This document shows, in pieces, positions 16,771 to 25,030 of a stretch of DNA of 64,000 nt; positions within the stretch are counted from its first letter, which is position 1, and every line of letters begins with the position of its first letter. The stretch covers positions 806,001 to 870,000 of the forward strand of contig NZ_FTNY01000002.1 of the NCBI RefSeq assembly GCF_900156575.1. The letters run 5' to 3'. A program made the translations under genes and the position numbers. The notes under the pieces are model-generated. The model was given only the letters and a program-made list of their open reading frames with translations. It searched no databases and had not been told where the DNA came from. This DNA comes from Chryseobacterium shigense. Its GTDB lineage: Bacteria; Bacteroidota; Bacteroidia; Flavobacteriales; Weeksellaceae.

Positions 16771-17127
16771 ATGGATACTATATTTATACTATTGATGGTT
16801 CTTGTTATGATCGCCAGCATCTTATTGGTAATCATCGTTATGGCTCAAAATCCTAAAGGAGGAGGCCTTTCCAGTACTTTCGGAGGCGCATCACCTGCAC
16901 AGTTTGGAGTACAGAGAACCAATGATTTCATGGAAAAAGCAACATGGACTCTTGGCGCAGTAATCATCGTTCTTATTCTTATAAGCGTTGTGATCACCGG
17001 TAAACCTACAACAACAGCTCCGGCACAGCAGCCCGTAAAAAAAGAAGCTCCGGCTCCAACTAAGCAATCTGCTCCCGCAGCGACTACCAATGCTCCGGCT
17101 CAGGTACCTGCAGCTCCGGCTAAATAA
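16771..17127 (+). CDS. secG: preprotein translocase subunit SecG
   Basis: The 118-residue protein has two membrane segments (about residues 3-22 and 52-72), separated by the SecG loop QNPKGGGLSSTFGGASPAQF. SecG is the accessory subunit of the SecYEG channel and aids protein export across the inner membrane. The C-terminal ~45 residues are a low-complexity tail rich in Ala, Pro, Thr and Lys, commonly seen in Bacteroidota SecG. It has its own promoter at 16715-16745 and shares a bidirectional terminator with the convergent glycosyltransferase. Confidence 0.93.
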   Translation: MDTIFILLMVLVMIASILLVIIVMAQNPKGGGLSSTFGGASPAQFGVQRTNDFMEKATWTLGAVIIVLILISVVITGKPTTTAPAQQPVKKEAPAPTKQSAPAATTNAPAQVPAAPAK

Positions 17128-17151
17128 TAACAGACCTATCTTATATACAAC

Positions 17152-17183
17152 AAAAGCAGTTCAAATTTGAACTGCTTTTTTAT
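17152..17183. terminator. bidirectional terminator between secG and the glycosyltransferase
   Basis: A perfect 28-base palindrome (17152-17165 with 17166-17179) has A runs on the left and T runs on the right. It can serve secG on the plus strand and the converging gene on the minus strand. Confidence 0.88.
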
Positions 17184-18013
17184 TTTAGTTTAATCTTCTC
17201 AATCTTATGGCGGAGTTTCAGTCCTGCTTTTAAAAATGAATATTGCATCGGCTTGGATTCTCTGTAATATTTATCGATAAAGATCTGCATCGCACCATAA
17301 AAACGGTCAAGATACACTTCATCTTTAATGGTACTTTCTCCTTTATGATGGAGAATAGAAGCCGCACCATAATAATAGTTTTTAAAGCCATTTCTCAACA
17401 GCGTGTAACAAAGGTCGATATCTTCACCATACATAAAATAGGTTTCATCAAGACCTCCGATTTTCTGATAAACGTCTTTTTTTATCAATAAAAATGCTCC
17501 CGTAACCACCTCTACTTCTGCCACCGCATGCTCATCAATATCGCTTCTGTAGTAAGACTTTGTATTGCTTCTTTTAAAATTCGTAAACAGTTTTTCAAAA
17601 GAATTAAACATATCCGGCACAGAGCGTTTACTTTCAGGAAGAAAAACACCTTCCGCATCATGCATTCTTATACCAAGACCTCCAAAATGCGGCCTAGAAT
17701 CTGCGAAATCCAGAATATCTTTCATGTAAAATCCTTCCAGTTCGGTATCAGGATTCAAAAGAAGAACATAGTCTCCGGTTGCTGTTTTTATAGCTTTATT
17801 GTTGGCAATAGCAAAACCTTCATTCTGTTCTGAAGAGATAAAACGGACTTCAGGGAATTCCGGAATAAGGTCGCGCCAGGAAGCGTCTGTAGATGCATTA
17901 TCTATTACAATTACTTCATAGTCCTCTCCCTTTGTATATTTCTCAACAGACAAGAGACAGTTTCTCAACAGTCTGGTCACATTATAATTAACAATAATTA
18001 TCGACAGCTTCAT
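17180..18013 (-). CDS. family 2 glycosyltransferase (rhamnosyltransferase-like)
   Basis: This 277-residue GT-A enzyme probably adds a sugar to a surface polysaccharide or lipid carrier at the cytoplasmic face. The N-terminal MKLSIIIVNYNVTRLLRNCL, the nucleotide-binding IDNASTDAS, the metal-binding LLLNPDTEL and the acceptor-side GGLDETYFMYGEDIDLCY are classic for the WbbL-like GT2 group. I start at ATG 18013 because MKLSIIIVNYN is the family N-terminus; a longer frame runs back into recR. Only one base separates the recR stop from this start, so the two are one transcript. The sugar and acceptor are unknown. Confidence 0.88.
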   Translation of the reverse strand: MKLSIIIVNYNVTRLLRNCLLSVEKYTKGEDYEVIVIDNASTDASWRDLIPEFPEVRFISSEQNEGFAIANNKAIKTATGDYVLLLNPDTELEGFYMKDILDFADSRPHFGGLGIRMHDAEGVFLPESKRSVPDMFNSFEKLFTNFKRSNTKSYYRSDIDEHAVAEVEVVTGAFLLIKKDVYQKIGGLDETYFMYGEDIDLCYTLLRNGFKNYYYGAASILHHKGESTIKDEVYLDRFYGAMQIFIDKYYRESKPMQYSFLKAGLKLRHKIEKIKLK

Positions 18014-18014
18014 A

Positions 18015-18626
18015 TTAATCTTTTTCGTTGTAGGGTAATCTGTTGATAATAGACCTTCCCAGAGACACCTCATCTGCATATTCCAGTTCATCTCCCACTG
18101 AGATTCCTCTTGCAATACTTGAGAAATTCACGTTGAAGTTTTTAAATTTTTTGTAAATATAATACGCAGTGGTATCCCCTTCCATCGTAGCGCTCAATGC
18201 GAAAATAAATTCTTTCACCCCGCCCTGGCTGACTTTTCTTTCAATGCTTGAAATATTCAGCTGGTTGGGGCCTACACCTTCCATTGGAGATATCTTTCCG
18301 CCCAGGATGAGATATTTTCCTGTAAACTTTCCTGTATTTTCAATAGCAATCACATCACGTACATCTTCAACAATGCAGATCACCTCACTGTTTCTTTTTT
18401 CATTGCTGCAAATCTCACAGACCTCAAAATCTGAAAAATTGTGACATTCTTTGCAGTATTTTATCTCGTTGACAAGATTGATTAATGAGCTTCCGAGACT
18501 TACCGCTCTGGAATTGGGTTGTTTTAACAGATGCAGGGCTAATCTTAACGCTGTTTTTCTGCCAATCCCCGGCAGCCCCGAGATTTCGTCTACGGCTTTT
18601 GCTAAAACTTTACTAGGGTAATCCAT
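18015..18626 (-). CDS. recR: recombination protein RecR
   Basis: RecR (203 residues) works with RecF and RecO to load RecA on gapped DNA. The order is canonical: N-terminal helix-hairpin-helix (GLPGIGRKTALRLALHLL), a four-Cys zinc finger (CKECHNF ... CEICSNEKR), then a Toprim domain with CIVEDVRDVIAIE and the YLILGGKISPMEGVGPN segment. Length is typical. A TATTTTTG -7 element lies on the minus strand at 18632-18639, a few bases before the start; no matching -33 box was found. The downstream glycosyltransferase follows after one base. Confidence 0.95.
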   Translation of the reverse strand: MDYPSKVLAKAVDEISGLPGIGRKTALRLALHLLKQPNSRAVSLGSSLINLVNEIKYCKECHNFSDFEVCEICSNEKRNSEVICIVEDVRDVIAIENTGKFTGKYLILGGKISPMEGVGPNQLNISSIERKVSQGGVKEFIFALSATMEGDTTAYYIYKKFKNFNVNFSSIARGISVGDELEYADEVSLGRSIINRLPYNEKD

Positions 18627-18857
18627 AGATACAAAAATAAGGAATATTGTTGAGAGTTCGTGCGGGTTTCGGTGTAGAGTGCTGGAGCGTTGGAGGGTTT
18701 TAGAATTTCGGAATGTGGGGTTAGTGGTTTAGGTTTAAATTACCCATTTTAAATAATGAGCTAGACTATTAAAGGGTTTTTGATTTGCAAATCCCAAAAT
18801 ATTGAATGTATGACAAATATCTGACGACTGAGGCTCCCGAAACCATCAGCGGTAATG
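18627..18857. other. gene-free spacer, first part
   Basis: No plausible gene. At about 18676-18706 the triplet GAG recurs every 8 bases three times (TGTAGAG, GCTGGAG, GTTGGAG), similar in style to the 7-base arrays that follow. The rest is unremarkable. Confidence 0.4.
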
Positions 18858-18902
18858 TCTGTAATCTTATGTCTGGCATCTAAACTCTTGGTTCTTGGCT
18901 CT
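18858..18902. repeat. degenerate 7-base periodic array (TCT every 7 bases)
   Basis: TCT begins at 18858, 18865, 18872, 18879, 18886, 18893 and 18900: seven triplets at exactly 7-base spacing, with variable bases between. The frame has no open reading frame of interest. It lies in the spacer between divergent recR and the LURP-one-like gene. Confidence 0.8.
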
Positions 18903-18976
18903 TAAATTTCTCATTCACCTTTCCCTTGCAGAGCAAAATTTACCATTTCCTTTTTTCCAACCCAAATACAAGCCTC

Positions 18977-19018
18977 AGTCTAAAGTCTCGTGTCTCATAT
19001 CTGATGTCTAATTTCTGA
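18977..19018. repeat. second degenerate 7-base periodic array in the same spacer
   Basis: TCT begins at 18979, 18986, 18993, 19000, 19007 and 19014, again at exact 7-base spacing. Read on the minus strand, the units are of the form TNAGANN. The array is out of phase with the one at 18858-18902. A TATCTTTG -7 element for the next gene lies at 19046-19053. Confidence 0.8.
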
Positions 19019-19081
19019 TCCACCCCATCATTCTAAAAAAACCTCTATCTTTGGGGTTCTAATATGAAAAAAATAAACTAA

Positions 19082-19687
19082 ATGGTACTTAAAAATCTAA
19101 ACTATCCTCTAGATTTCAAATTCAAAATCTCTACGTTAGCAAGTGATTTCAATATTACTGACAAAAACGGAAGCTATGTAGCGTATGTGCGTCAAAAAAT
19201 GTTCAAACTAAAGGAAGATGTAATTGTTTTCAATGACGAAAGTAAATCTAAAGAGCTCTTCAGAATCAAAGCCAATCAATGGATTGATTTCAATGCTTCT
19301 TATTCTTTAAATGATCTTGTCGACAACAAAAACTACGGAAGACTAGCCAGAAAAGGTATGCGCTCTATCTGGAAAGCAAGCTATGATATCCTTGATTCCA
19401 ATGACCAGCCGAAATTTAAAATTCAGGAAGACAGTGCATGGGTAAGATTCTGGGATGGTTTTGTAGGAGAAATTCCTTTGATCGGAATGTTTACAGGTTA
19501 TTTCCTTAATCCTTCATACACCGTGACAGGAACTGACGGAAAAGCCTATTTTAAAATGAAAAAAATGCCTTCATTCTTCGGAAGAAGATTCCAGCTTGAC
19601 AGAATGATCGATATTAATGACGAAGACGAAAGTTTGGTCGTCTTATCATTATTGATGATGGTTCTTCTGGAAAGAGCAAGAGGCTAA
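19082..19687 (+). CDS. LURP-one/scramblase-like beta-barrel family protein (tentative)
   Basis: The 201-residue protein has no signal peptide. Its beta-rich pattern of short strands (GSYVAYVRQKMFKLKEDVIVFND, quoted as AYVRQKMFKLKED, then ELFRIKANQWIDF, SYDILDSNDQPKFKI and YTVTGTDGKAYFKMK) resembles the tubby-like LURP-one-related/scramblase fold. The C-terminus has a hydrophobic stretch LVVLSLLMMVLLERARG that may anchor it to a membrane. Proteins of this fold bind membranes or phospholipids, but bacterial members are uncharacterised. The next gene, a lipoprotein, follows 19 bases later and is probably in the same operon. The fold call is moderate. Confidence 0.55.
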   Translation: MVLKNLNYPLDFKFKISTLASDFNITDKNGSYVAYVRQKMFKLKEDVIVFNDESKSKELFRIKANQWIDFNASYSLNDLVDNKNYGRLARKGMRSIWKASYDILDSNDQPKFKIQEDSAWVRFWDGFVGEIPLIGMFTGYFLNPSYTVTGTDGKAYFKMKKMPSFFGRRFQLDRMIDINDEDESLVVLSLLMMVLLERARG

Positions 19688-19706
19688 AATAATAAAAAAG
19701 CAGACA

Positions 19707-20198
19707 ATGAAATATCTAATCATTTTCTTTTCAGCGCTTCTTTTGACCGCCTGTAAAAAAGATAAAGAAACCGTTCAAAGTTCCGCTTCTGCGGATTCTT
19801 TAAATCTTGTCAAAGATTCTGCAAAAACAGAAACAACAACGGGAAAGGTACTGGTAGACATCATCCCTTTTCCAAAAGAAATCAAAGAATGCTCGTGCTA
19901 TTTCGCAAGAAATAAGGCTGATTTTGAGGCAGAGAAATACATCTATGCTGACGATGCCGGAAAAACCGCCTATATGAAACTCGATGGCAAAAGACTGGCC
20001 ATGAATCTGATTTCATCAAGCGATATGGAGGTAGATGAAGAACTCACCAAAGAGATTGAAACCGACAATTACAAAATCTCCATAAAAGGTAAAAAAATAA
20101 AGCACGAAGAAGCTTTGTTATTCGAAGGTACACTCACGATTGAAAAACCGGATGGTACTGTAGAAACAATGCCTATTTATGGTGAATGCGGATGTTAG
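19707..20198 (+). CDS. unknown lipoprotein
   Basis: A 163-residue lipoprotein: MKYLIIFFSALLLTACKK contains a clear lipobox with the lipidated Cys at residue 16. The mature part is acidic and Lys-rich and has conserved-looking Cys pairs, CSCYF around residue 65 and ECGC at the very C-terminus. I do not recognise the family. It follows the LURP-one-like gene by 19 bases and ends before a terminator at 20244. Localisation in the periplasm or at the inner face of the outer membrane is an inference from the lipobox. Confidence 0.7.
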   Translation: MKYLIIFFSALLLTACKKDKETVQSSASADSLNLVKDSAKTETTTGKVLVDIIPFPKEIKECSCYFARNKADFEAEKYIYADDAGKTAYMKLDGKRLAMNLISSSDMEVDEELTKEIETDNYKISIKGKKIKHEEALLFEGTLTIEKPDGTVETMPIYGECGC

Positions 20199-20243
20199 AA
20201 AAACAAAGGGGTAATTTTGCCTTTTTGTCCTGATACGACCTAT

Positions 20244-20280
20244 AAAAAATGCTTCCAGATTCACGGAAGCATTTTTTATT
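20244..20280 (+). terminator. terminator after the lipoprotein gene
   Basis: AAAAAATGCTTCC pairs with GGAAGCATTTTTT around an 8-base loop, and T-rich sequence follows. It lies 46 bases past the stop. Confidence 0.88.
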
Positions 20281-20307
20281 TTGTAATTTTGATAAAAATA
20301 AAAGTTC

Positions 20308-21750
20308 ATGGAATTATCTAATATAGAACCGCAGATTATCTGGAAAAATTTCTCCAAATTAAATGCAGTTCCAAGACCGTCTAAAAAAGAAGAAAGAGTC
20401 ATTGCTTTCATCAAAGAGTTTGGTGAAAACTTAGGATTGGAGACTACTGTAGATGAAGTAGGAAATGTTATTATCAGAAAACCGGCTACTGCAGGGATGG
20501 AAAACCGCAAATCTATTGTCCTTCAGTCGCATCTTGATATGGTATGCCAGAAGAACAACGATGTCAGCTTTGATTTCGATACAGAAGGCATCAAAATGGA
20601 AGTGGACGGAGACTGGGTAAAAGCAAAAGGAACTACTCTGGGAGCTGATAACGGTTTAGGAGTGGCAACCATTATGTCTATTCTTGAAAGTTCAGATATT
20701 CCTCATCCAGCTCTTGAAGCCCTTTTTACGATCGATGAAGAAACAGGAATGACGGGTGCTTTAGGTTTAAAACCAGGGCAGTTGACAGGAGAAATTTTAT
20801 TAAACCTGGATACAGAAGAAGATGACGAGATTGATATCGGCTGTGCAGGGGGTGTAGATGTGACGATTACGCAAAATTACGCAACAGAAGCAGCTAAAGG
20901 ACAAACCGTGAGAATTGAAGTGAAAGGACTTCAGGGAGGACATTCAGGAATGGATATCCACAAAGGTTTCGGAAACTCCAATATTATTTTGGGAAGACTT
21001 CTTTACAGCGGTTTGGAAAAGCAGAACATCCAATTGATCTCTGTTGACGGAGGTGGATTGAGAAATGCTATTCCAAGAGAAGGTTCAGCGTTGATTTCTG
21101 TGAGAAATGCTCAGGAATTTATCGAAGCGGCAACTGCTCTTAAAAAAGATATCTTAGAAGAATTGGCGACCGTAGAACCGGGTCTGCATATCCATATTGA
21201 AAACTCCACGACTTCCGACCAGGCTATTTCAGAAGAAGATTCAAAAAAGATCATTCTTACTTTAAAATCTCTTCACAATGGCGTGTACAGAATGAGTCCG
21301 GATGTTAAAGATCTTGTAGAAGCATCCAACAATGTGGCAAGAGTAGAATTAAAAGAGGGAGCTCTTAAAATTTTGAACCTTACCAGATCATCTGTTGACT
21401 CCTCTAAATATTCTGTGGCAGAGCAGTTGAAATCTGTGTCGGAATTAGCAGGAATGAATGTTGAGTTCAGTGGTTCTTATCCTGGATGGAAACCAAAACC
21501 GGGTTCTGAAATCGTACAGCTGATGGAGAAAATCTACACCGAAAAGTTTGGCGAAAAACCTCATGTCGTTGCTTGTCATGCAGGACTGGAATGTGGGATC
21601 ATCGGAGCCAATTATCCGGCAATGGAAATGGTAAGCTTAGGACCTACGATCAGAGGAGCACACTCTCCGGATGAGAAAGCGAATATTCCTTCTGCTCAGA
21701 AATTCTGGAGTTTCACTAAGGATATTTTAGCGAATATTCCTTTAAAATAA
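20308..21750 (+). CDS. pepD: aminoacyl-histidine dipeptidase PepD (M20C)
   Basis: A 480-residue cytosolic zinc dipeptidase that splits Xaa-His dipeptides such as carnosine. Metal-site segments are in the usual order: QSHLDMVCQK (His and Asp ligands), TTLGADNGLGVA (bridging Asp), TIDEETGMTGALGL (catalytic Glu-Glu) and the central lid LQGGHSGMDIHKGFGN. The C-terminus has HAGLECGIIG and GPTIRGAHSPDE, typical of the PepD group. The -7 element TAATTTTG lies at 20284-20291. It is transcribed as a single gene. Confidence 0.94.
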   Translation: MELSNIEPQIIWKNFSKLNAVPRPSKKEERVIAFIKEFGENLGLETTVDEVGNVIIRKPATAGMENRKSIVLQSHLDMVCQKNNDVSFDFDTEGIKMEVDGDWVKAKGTTLGADNGLGVATIMSILESSDIPHPALEALFTIDEETGMTGALGLKPGQLTGEILLNLDTEEDDEIDIGCAGGVDVTITQNYATEAAKGQTVRIEVKGLQGGHSGMDIHKGFGNSNIILGRLLYSGLEKQNIQLISVDGGGLRNAIPREGSALISVRNAQEFIEAATALKKDILEELATVEPGLHIHIENSTTSDQAISEEDSKKIILTLKSLHNGVYRMSPDVKDLVEASNNVARVELKEGALKILNLTRSSVDSSKYSVAEQLKSVSELAGMNVEFSGSYPGWKPKPGSEIVQLMEKIYTEKFGEKPHVVACHAGLECGIIGANYPAMEMVSLGPTIRGAHSPDEKANIPSAQKFWSFTKDILANIPLK

Positions 21751-21807
21751 AAAGATAAAATTGCTATATTGAATATCCAAAGTCGTATGATTTTGGATAT
21801 TTTTAAT

Positions 21808-21924
21808 TTGAACCATTAAGGTTTTTACTAAGTCGTTAAGATGATTTAAGAATGCACAGGCTTTAGGCTTAAAAATATCTTTGATATTTTACTTTTCTTA
21901 ATCACTTCATTGATCTTAATGGTT
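21808..21924. repeat. decayed inverted repeat of about 115 bases
   Basis: AACCATTAAG (21811-21820) and CTTAATGGTT (21915-21924) are perfect inverted ends, with TTGAA-like flanks. Between them are further ...TTAAG... words. It fills most of the spacer between pepD and the LOG gene and looks like a dispersed palindromic element that has drifted. Confidence 0.5.
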
Positions 21925-21952
21925 TGAAAATGATGTAACAATATTTAAAATA

Positions 21953-22534
21953 ATGAAAAGTATAACAGTATTCTGCGGATCAAGTTTCGGTACAGATGAT
22001 ATTTTTAAAGACCAGGCTTTCCTGCTTGGACAGACGCTAGCCCAACAACACATACAACTGATCTACGGCGGGGCAGATGTCGGTTTGATGGGAGCTGTGG
22101 CAGACGGAACCTTGAGCGAAGGAGGAAAGGCCATAGGCGTTCTCCCCCACTTCCTGCAATCCAAAGAAATTGCCCATAAAAACCTTACCGAGCTTATCAT
22201 CGTAGAAACGATGCACGAAAGAAAAACAAAGATGAATGATTTCTGCGATGGCGTAATTGTTCTTCCCGGGGGCTATGGAACCCTTGAAGAGTTTTTTGAA
22301 ATGATCACCTGGGCGCAGCTTGGACTTCATACAAAACCTATCGGGATTTTGAATATTAATGGGTTTTATGATGATTTAATAAGACTGGTGCAGACCATGG
22401 TGGATAAAGGCTTTTTAAAGCTGGTGAATCGTGATATGCTTTTGATAAGCGGTAGTATTGATGAGCTTCTGGAGAAAATGAGAAATTATGAGGCACCTAC
22501 TGTAGGGAAATGGATTTCTAAGGATGAAGTTTAA
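21953..22534 (+). CDS. LOG family protein (nucleoside monophosphate phosphoribohydrolase)
   Basis: The 193-residue Rossmann-fold protein carries the hallmark LPGGYGTLEEFFEMITWAQLG (quoted in part: PGGYGTLEE), which is the catalytic motif PGGxGTxxE of LOG/YvdD proteins. These release the base from (N6-substituted) AMP; the family was formerly annotated as lysine decarboxylase. The N-terminal CGSSFG and YGGADVGLMGAVAD bind nucleotide phosphate. The physiological role in bacteria is not settled. Its last 11 bases overlap the following unknown gene. Confidence 0.9.
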   Translation: MKSITVFCGSSFGTDDIFKDQAFLLGQTLAQQHIQLIYGGADVGLMGAVADGTLSEGGKAIGVLPHFLQSKEIAHKNLTELIIVETMHERKTKMNDFCDGVIVLPGGYGTLEEFFEMITWAQLGLHTKPIGILNINGFYDDLIRLVQTMVDKGFLKLVNRDMLLISGSIDELLEKMRNYEAPTVGKWISKDEV

Positions 22535-23396
22535 GAATAAAAAATATCAAAATATGTATGAAACTTTCTTAACCATTTTAAATGAATATTCATCTCAAGG
22601 TCACATAGAAATCCTGCATAGAGGATTTGACAAAGTTTATGCATTTAAAAAATTTAACTTAAACACGGATTATAACTCAATAGAACAATTTGGTGAAAGG
22701 CTATTCTTCTTTGGTGAAAAATCAAAATATTTTGAGATTGAAAAGTATGATTTAGAAATAAAACTAGATGATATATCTAAAACAATTTTTGAAAAACTTT
22801 TTGATATCTTTTCAAACTTAGATTTCGATTCTATCTCTCCTTTGTTTTATGAAAATAATAAAGATGTTTGCAGATATTTCTCAGTAAATAATCAAGATGA
22901 ATTTATTCAAAATATTATGTCTTTAGACGAAAAATGTCGAACCTATATGAGAAATTATTATTCATCAATCCTTCATCAATTAGATAATAATGATTTAAAA
23001 AAGGAATCATTTTTCGTTTCCAGTTCATCCGAATTTTCACAAGCTAATTATTTTTCATTCGGGAAAAAGGGAATTGTTATTAACTTTTGGAATTGGAAAT
23101 CTAAAGAACATAAATGTAATTTTGATAACATACCATATTTTGATGGAGTCCCTTTTCCCAATGAAAACGAAACCTCTGTTTTTGGTGCTATTTTCCCACA
23201 TTACATTTATTCTTTTGAACATGATGGTCAACTATATATTAATCCTGCATTGTTTGATGAAAAAGAATTAGAAATAATTTTATATACTGGATTTGAGATT
23301 GATCAAACGGATTTTAAAAATAAATTACAAAAAATGACTTCTTACAAATCATATTTAGAAAATGATAACGATGAATTTACAGAAAAGAATTTATAA
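22524..23396 (+). CDS. unknown protein, AT-rich gene
   Basis: The 290-residue protein has no signal peptide, no membrane segment and no motif I recognise. It is rich in Asn, Lys, Phe, Tyr, Asp and Glu, including Phe/Tyr clusters such as FGERLFFFGEKSKYF. The gene is visibly more AT-rich and uses more AAT, AAA and TTT codons than its neighbours, which suggests more recent acquisition or relaxed selection. ATG 22524 overlaps the LOG gene by 11 bases; ATG 22554 is an alternative start. It might belong to a contact-dependent immunity or small-protein binding group, but nothing in the sequence proves that. A terminator shared with the convergent ferredoxin gene follows. Confidence 0.6.
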   Translation: MKFKNKKYQNMYETFLTILNEYSSQGHIEILHRGFDKVYAFKKFNLNTDYNSIEQFGERLFFFGEKSKYFEIEKYDLEIKLDDISKTIFEKLFDIFSNLDFDSISPLFYENNKDVCRYFSVNNQDEFIQNIMSLDEKCRTYMRNYYSSILHQLDNNDLKKESFFVSSSSEFSQANYFSFGKKGIVINFWNWKSKEHKCNFDNIPYFDGVPFPNENETSVFGAIFPHYIYSFEHDGQLYINPALFDEKELEIILYTGFEIDQTDFKNKLQKMTSYKSYLENDNDEFTEKNL

Positions 23397-23410
23397 TAAC
23401 ATATATAAAA

Positions 23411-23446
23411 AAAACCTCCCGAAGAAAATCTTCAGGAGGTTTATAT
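23411..23446. terminator. bidirectional terminator
   Basis: AAACCTCC (23412-23419) pairs with GGAGGTTT (23435-23442), and an inner GAAG/CTTC pair extends the fold. A-rich and T-rich flanks let it act on both strands for the convergent genes. Confidence 0.8.
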
Positions 23447-23475
23447 ATTAACTTAAAACTTAAATTAAATATTTT

Positions 23476-23805
23476 CTAAGGATAAGGAGCAATGGCTACT
23501 TCAAGACCTTCCATAGCATCCATCATATGCAGCTGGCATCCCAGTCTGCTGTTTTCTTTTACATGGTAAGCTTCCGCAAGCATCGCATCTTCTTCATCGC
23601 CCATCGGCTCAAGGCCCGGATCAGTGATCACATATACCTGACATGAGGCGCACATCGCCATTCCTCCACAAACTCCAATGGTTCCCTCTTCCGCCAATTC
23701 ATAAGAACGGATGATCTCCATCAGGTTCATAGACATATCTGTAGGGGCTACAACATCATGGGTTACCCCCTCCCGATCGGTGATCTTTATATTAATATCT
23801 GACAT
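23476..23805 (-). CDS. [2Fe-2S] ferredoxin, adrenodoxin-like
   Basis: A 109-residue electron carrier. Cys46, Cys52 and Cys55 (CGGMAMCASC) and Cys90 (LGCQLHM) give the C-x5-C-x2-C-x34-C spacing of vertebrate/bacterial-type [2Fe-2S] ferredoxins. The second-last segment HVKENSRLGCQL is typical. It lies 12 bases downstream of a thioredoxin-reductase-like ferredoxin reductase gene, so the two form an electron-transfer pair. The final acceptor (cluster assembly, P450 or other) is not visible here. No [4Fe-4S] motif is present. Confidence 0.92.
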   Translation of the reverse strand: MSDINIKITDREGVTHDVVAPTDMSMNLMEIIRSYELAEEGTIGVCGGMAMCASCQVYVITDPGLEPMGDEEDAMLAEAYHVKENSRLGCQLHMMDAMEGLEVAIAPYP

Positions 23806-23817
23806 AATAATGCAAAA

Positions 23818-24873
23818 TTAGTCAATTTTTTTCACAACTGCCTTTTCTGCTTCTTTACGGCTACCGTCAAATCCGTCTACACCGCTTACGGTTGTATATT
23901 TAAGTACAAATTTCTTCCCTGGATTCAGTCTGTTATAAACACTCTGACACATTAAAGTTGCTTCGTGGAAACCACAAAGAATCAGCTTCAGTTTTCCGGG
24001 ATACGTATTGATATCTCCAATAGCATAGATCCCGTCAATATTCGTTTGATAATCAAGTGCATTGTTAACCACAATTGCATTTTTCTCGATATTCAATCCC
24101 CAGTTTCCGATTTCGCCCAATTTTGGAGTCAGTCCGAATAAAGGAATGAAATAATCCGTTTCAATATCGAATGCTTCCTGTCCTTCAATTTCTACTGTAA
24201 TGGCTTCAACTTTCCCGTCTCCTTTGATTCCGGTAACTTCAGCAGGTGTAATTAATTTAATTTTCCCCTGATTTTTAAGATCCTGAACTTTTTCCACTGA
24301 ATCCAAAGCTCCTCTGAATTCGTTTCTTCTGTGGATCAAGGTCACTTCACTGGCCACATTGGAAAGGAAAACACTCCAGTCCAGTGCAGAGTCACCTCCT
24401 CCGGCGATCACTACTTTTTTGTTTCTGAAATGTTCTGGTTCTTTCACGAAATACTCAAGACCTTTCTCCTCGTAAGCAGCTACATTTTCGAAAGTAGGCT
24501 TTCTAGGTTCAAAAGTTCCCAGTCCACCCGCAATCGCAATCGCTTTACATCGGTGAACAGTTCCTTTGTTGGTGATCACTTCAAACCATTCATCATCTAC
24601 CTTTGTATAAGAAACGGCTGTTTCTCCCAAAGTGAATCCCGGCTGAAACTGCTTGATCTGCTCCATCAAATTATCAACTAATTCTCCTGCATTCACAGAA
24701 GGATATCCCGGAATATCGAAAATAGGTTTTTTCGGATAAAGCTCAGCTAGCTGTCCTCCTGGCTGGGGAAGTGCATCAATAATGTGACACTTCATTTTTA
24801 ATAAACCTGCTTCAAAAACAGCAAAAAGCCCGGTAGGTCCGGCTCCTATGATCAATATATCAGTGGTTATCAT
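23818..24873 (-). CDS. thioredoxin reductase-like ferredoxin-NAD(P)+ reductase
   Basis: This 351-residue flavoprotein has two dinucleotide folds: FAD motif LIIGAGPTGLFAVFEAG at the N-terminus and NAD(P) motif VVIAGGGDSALDWSVFL near residue 150. The redox CxxC of thioredoxin reductase is absent at its usual place, as in the YumC/ferredoxin-NADP reductase group. LYAIGDINTYPGKLKL-type sequence (IYAIGDINTYPGK) closes the FAD site. It reduces the adjacent [2Fe-2S] ferredoxin, whose gene begins 12 bases downstream. The pair is transcribed from upstream of 24873, divergent from the DUF3108 gene. Confidence 0.9.
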   Translation of the reverse strand: MITTDILIIGAGPTGLFAVFEAGLLKMKCHIIDALPQPGGQLAELYPKKPIFDIPGYPSVNAGELVDNLMEQIKQFQPGFTLGETAVSYTKVDDEWFEVITNKGTVHRCKAIAIAGGLGTFEPRKPTFENVAAYEEKGLEYFVKEPEHFRNKKVVIAGGGDSALDWSVFLSNVASEVTLIHRRNEFRGALDSVEKVQDLKNQGKIKLITPAEVTGIKGDGKVEAITVEIEGQEAFDIETDYFIPLFGLTPKLGEIGNWGLNIEKNAIVVNNALDYQTNIDGIYAIGDINTYPGKLKLILCGFHEATLMCQSVYNRLNPGKKFVLKYTTVSGVDGFDGSRKEAEKAVVKKID

Positions 24874-25030
24874 AATAAAAAGATAATTTAATTATACATG
24901 TAACTGCAAATTTACTAATTTTAATGCGAAGCCTATTTAATTGATTCTAAATAAAAACCTGAGATTTATCAAATCCCGGTCAATTCAATAGAATCTTAAA
25001 TTTGGCAGTGTTTTTGTTAAATGTCATATC

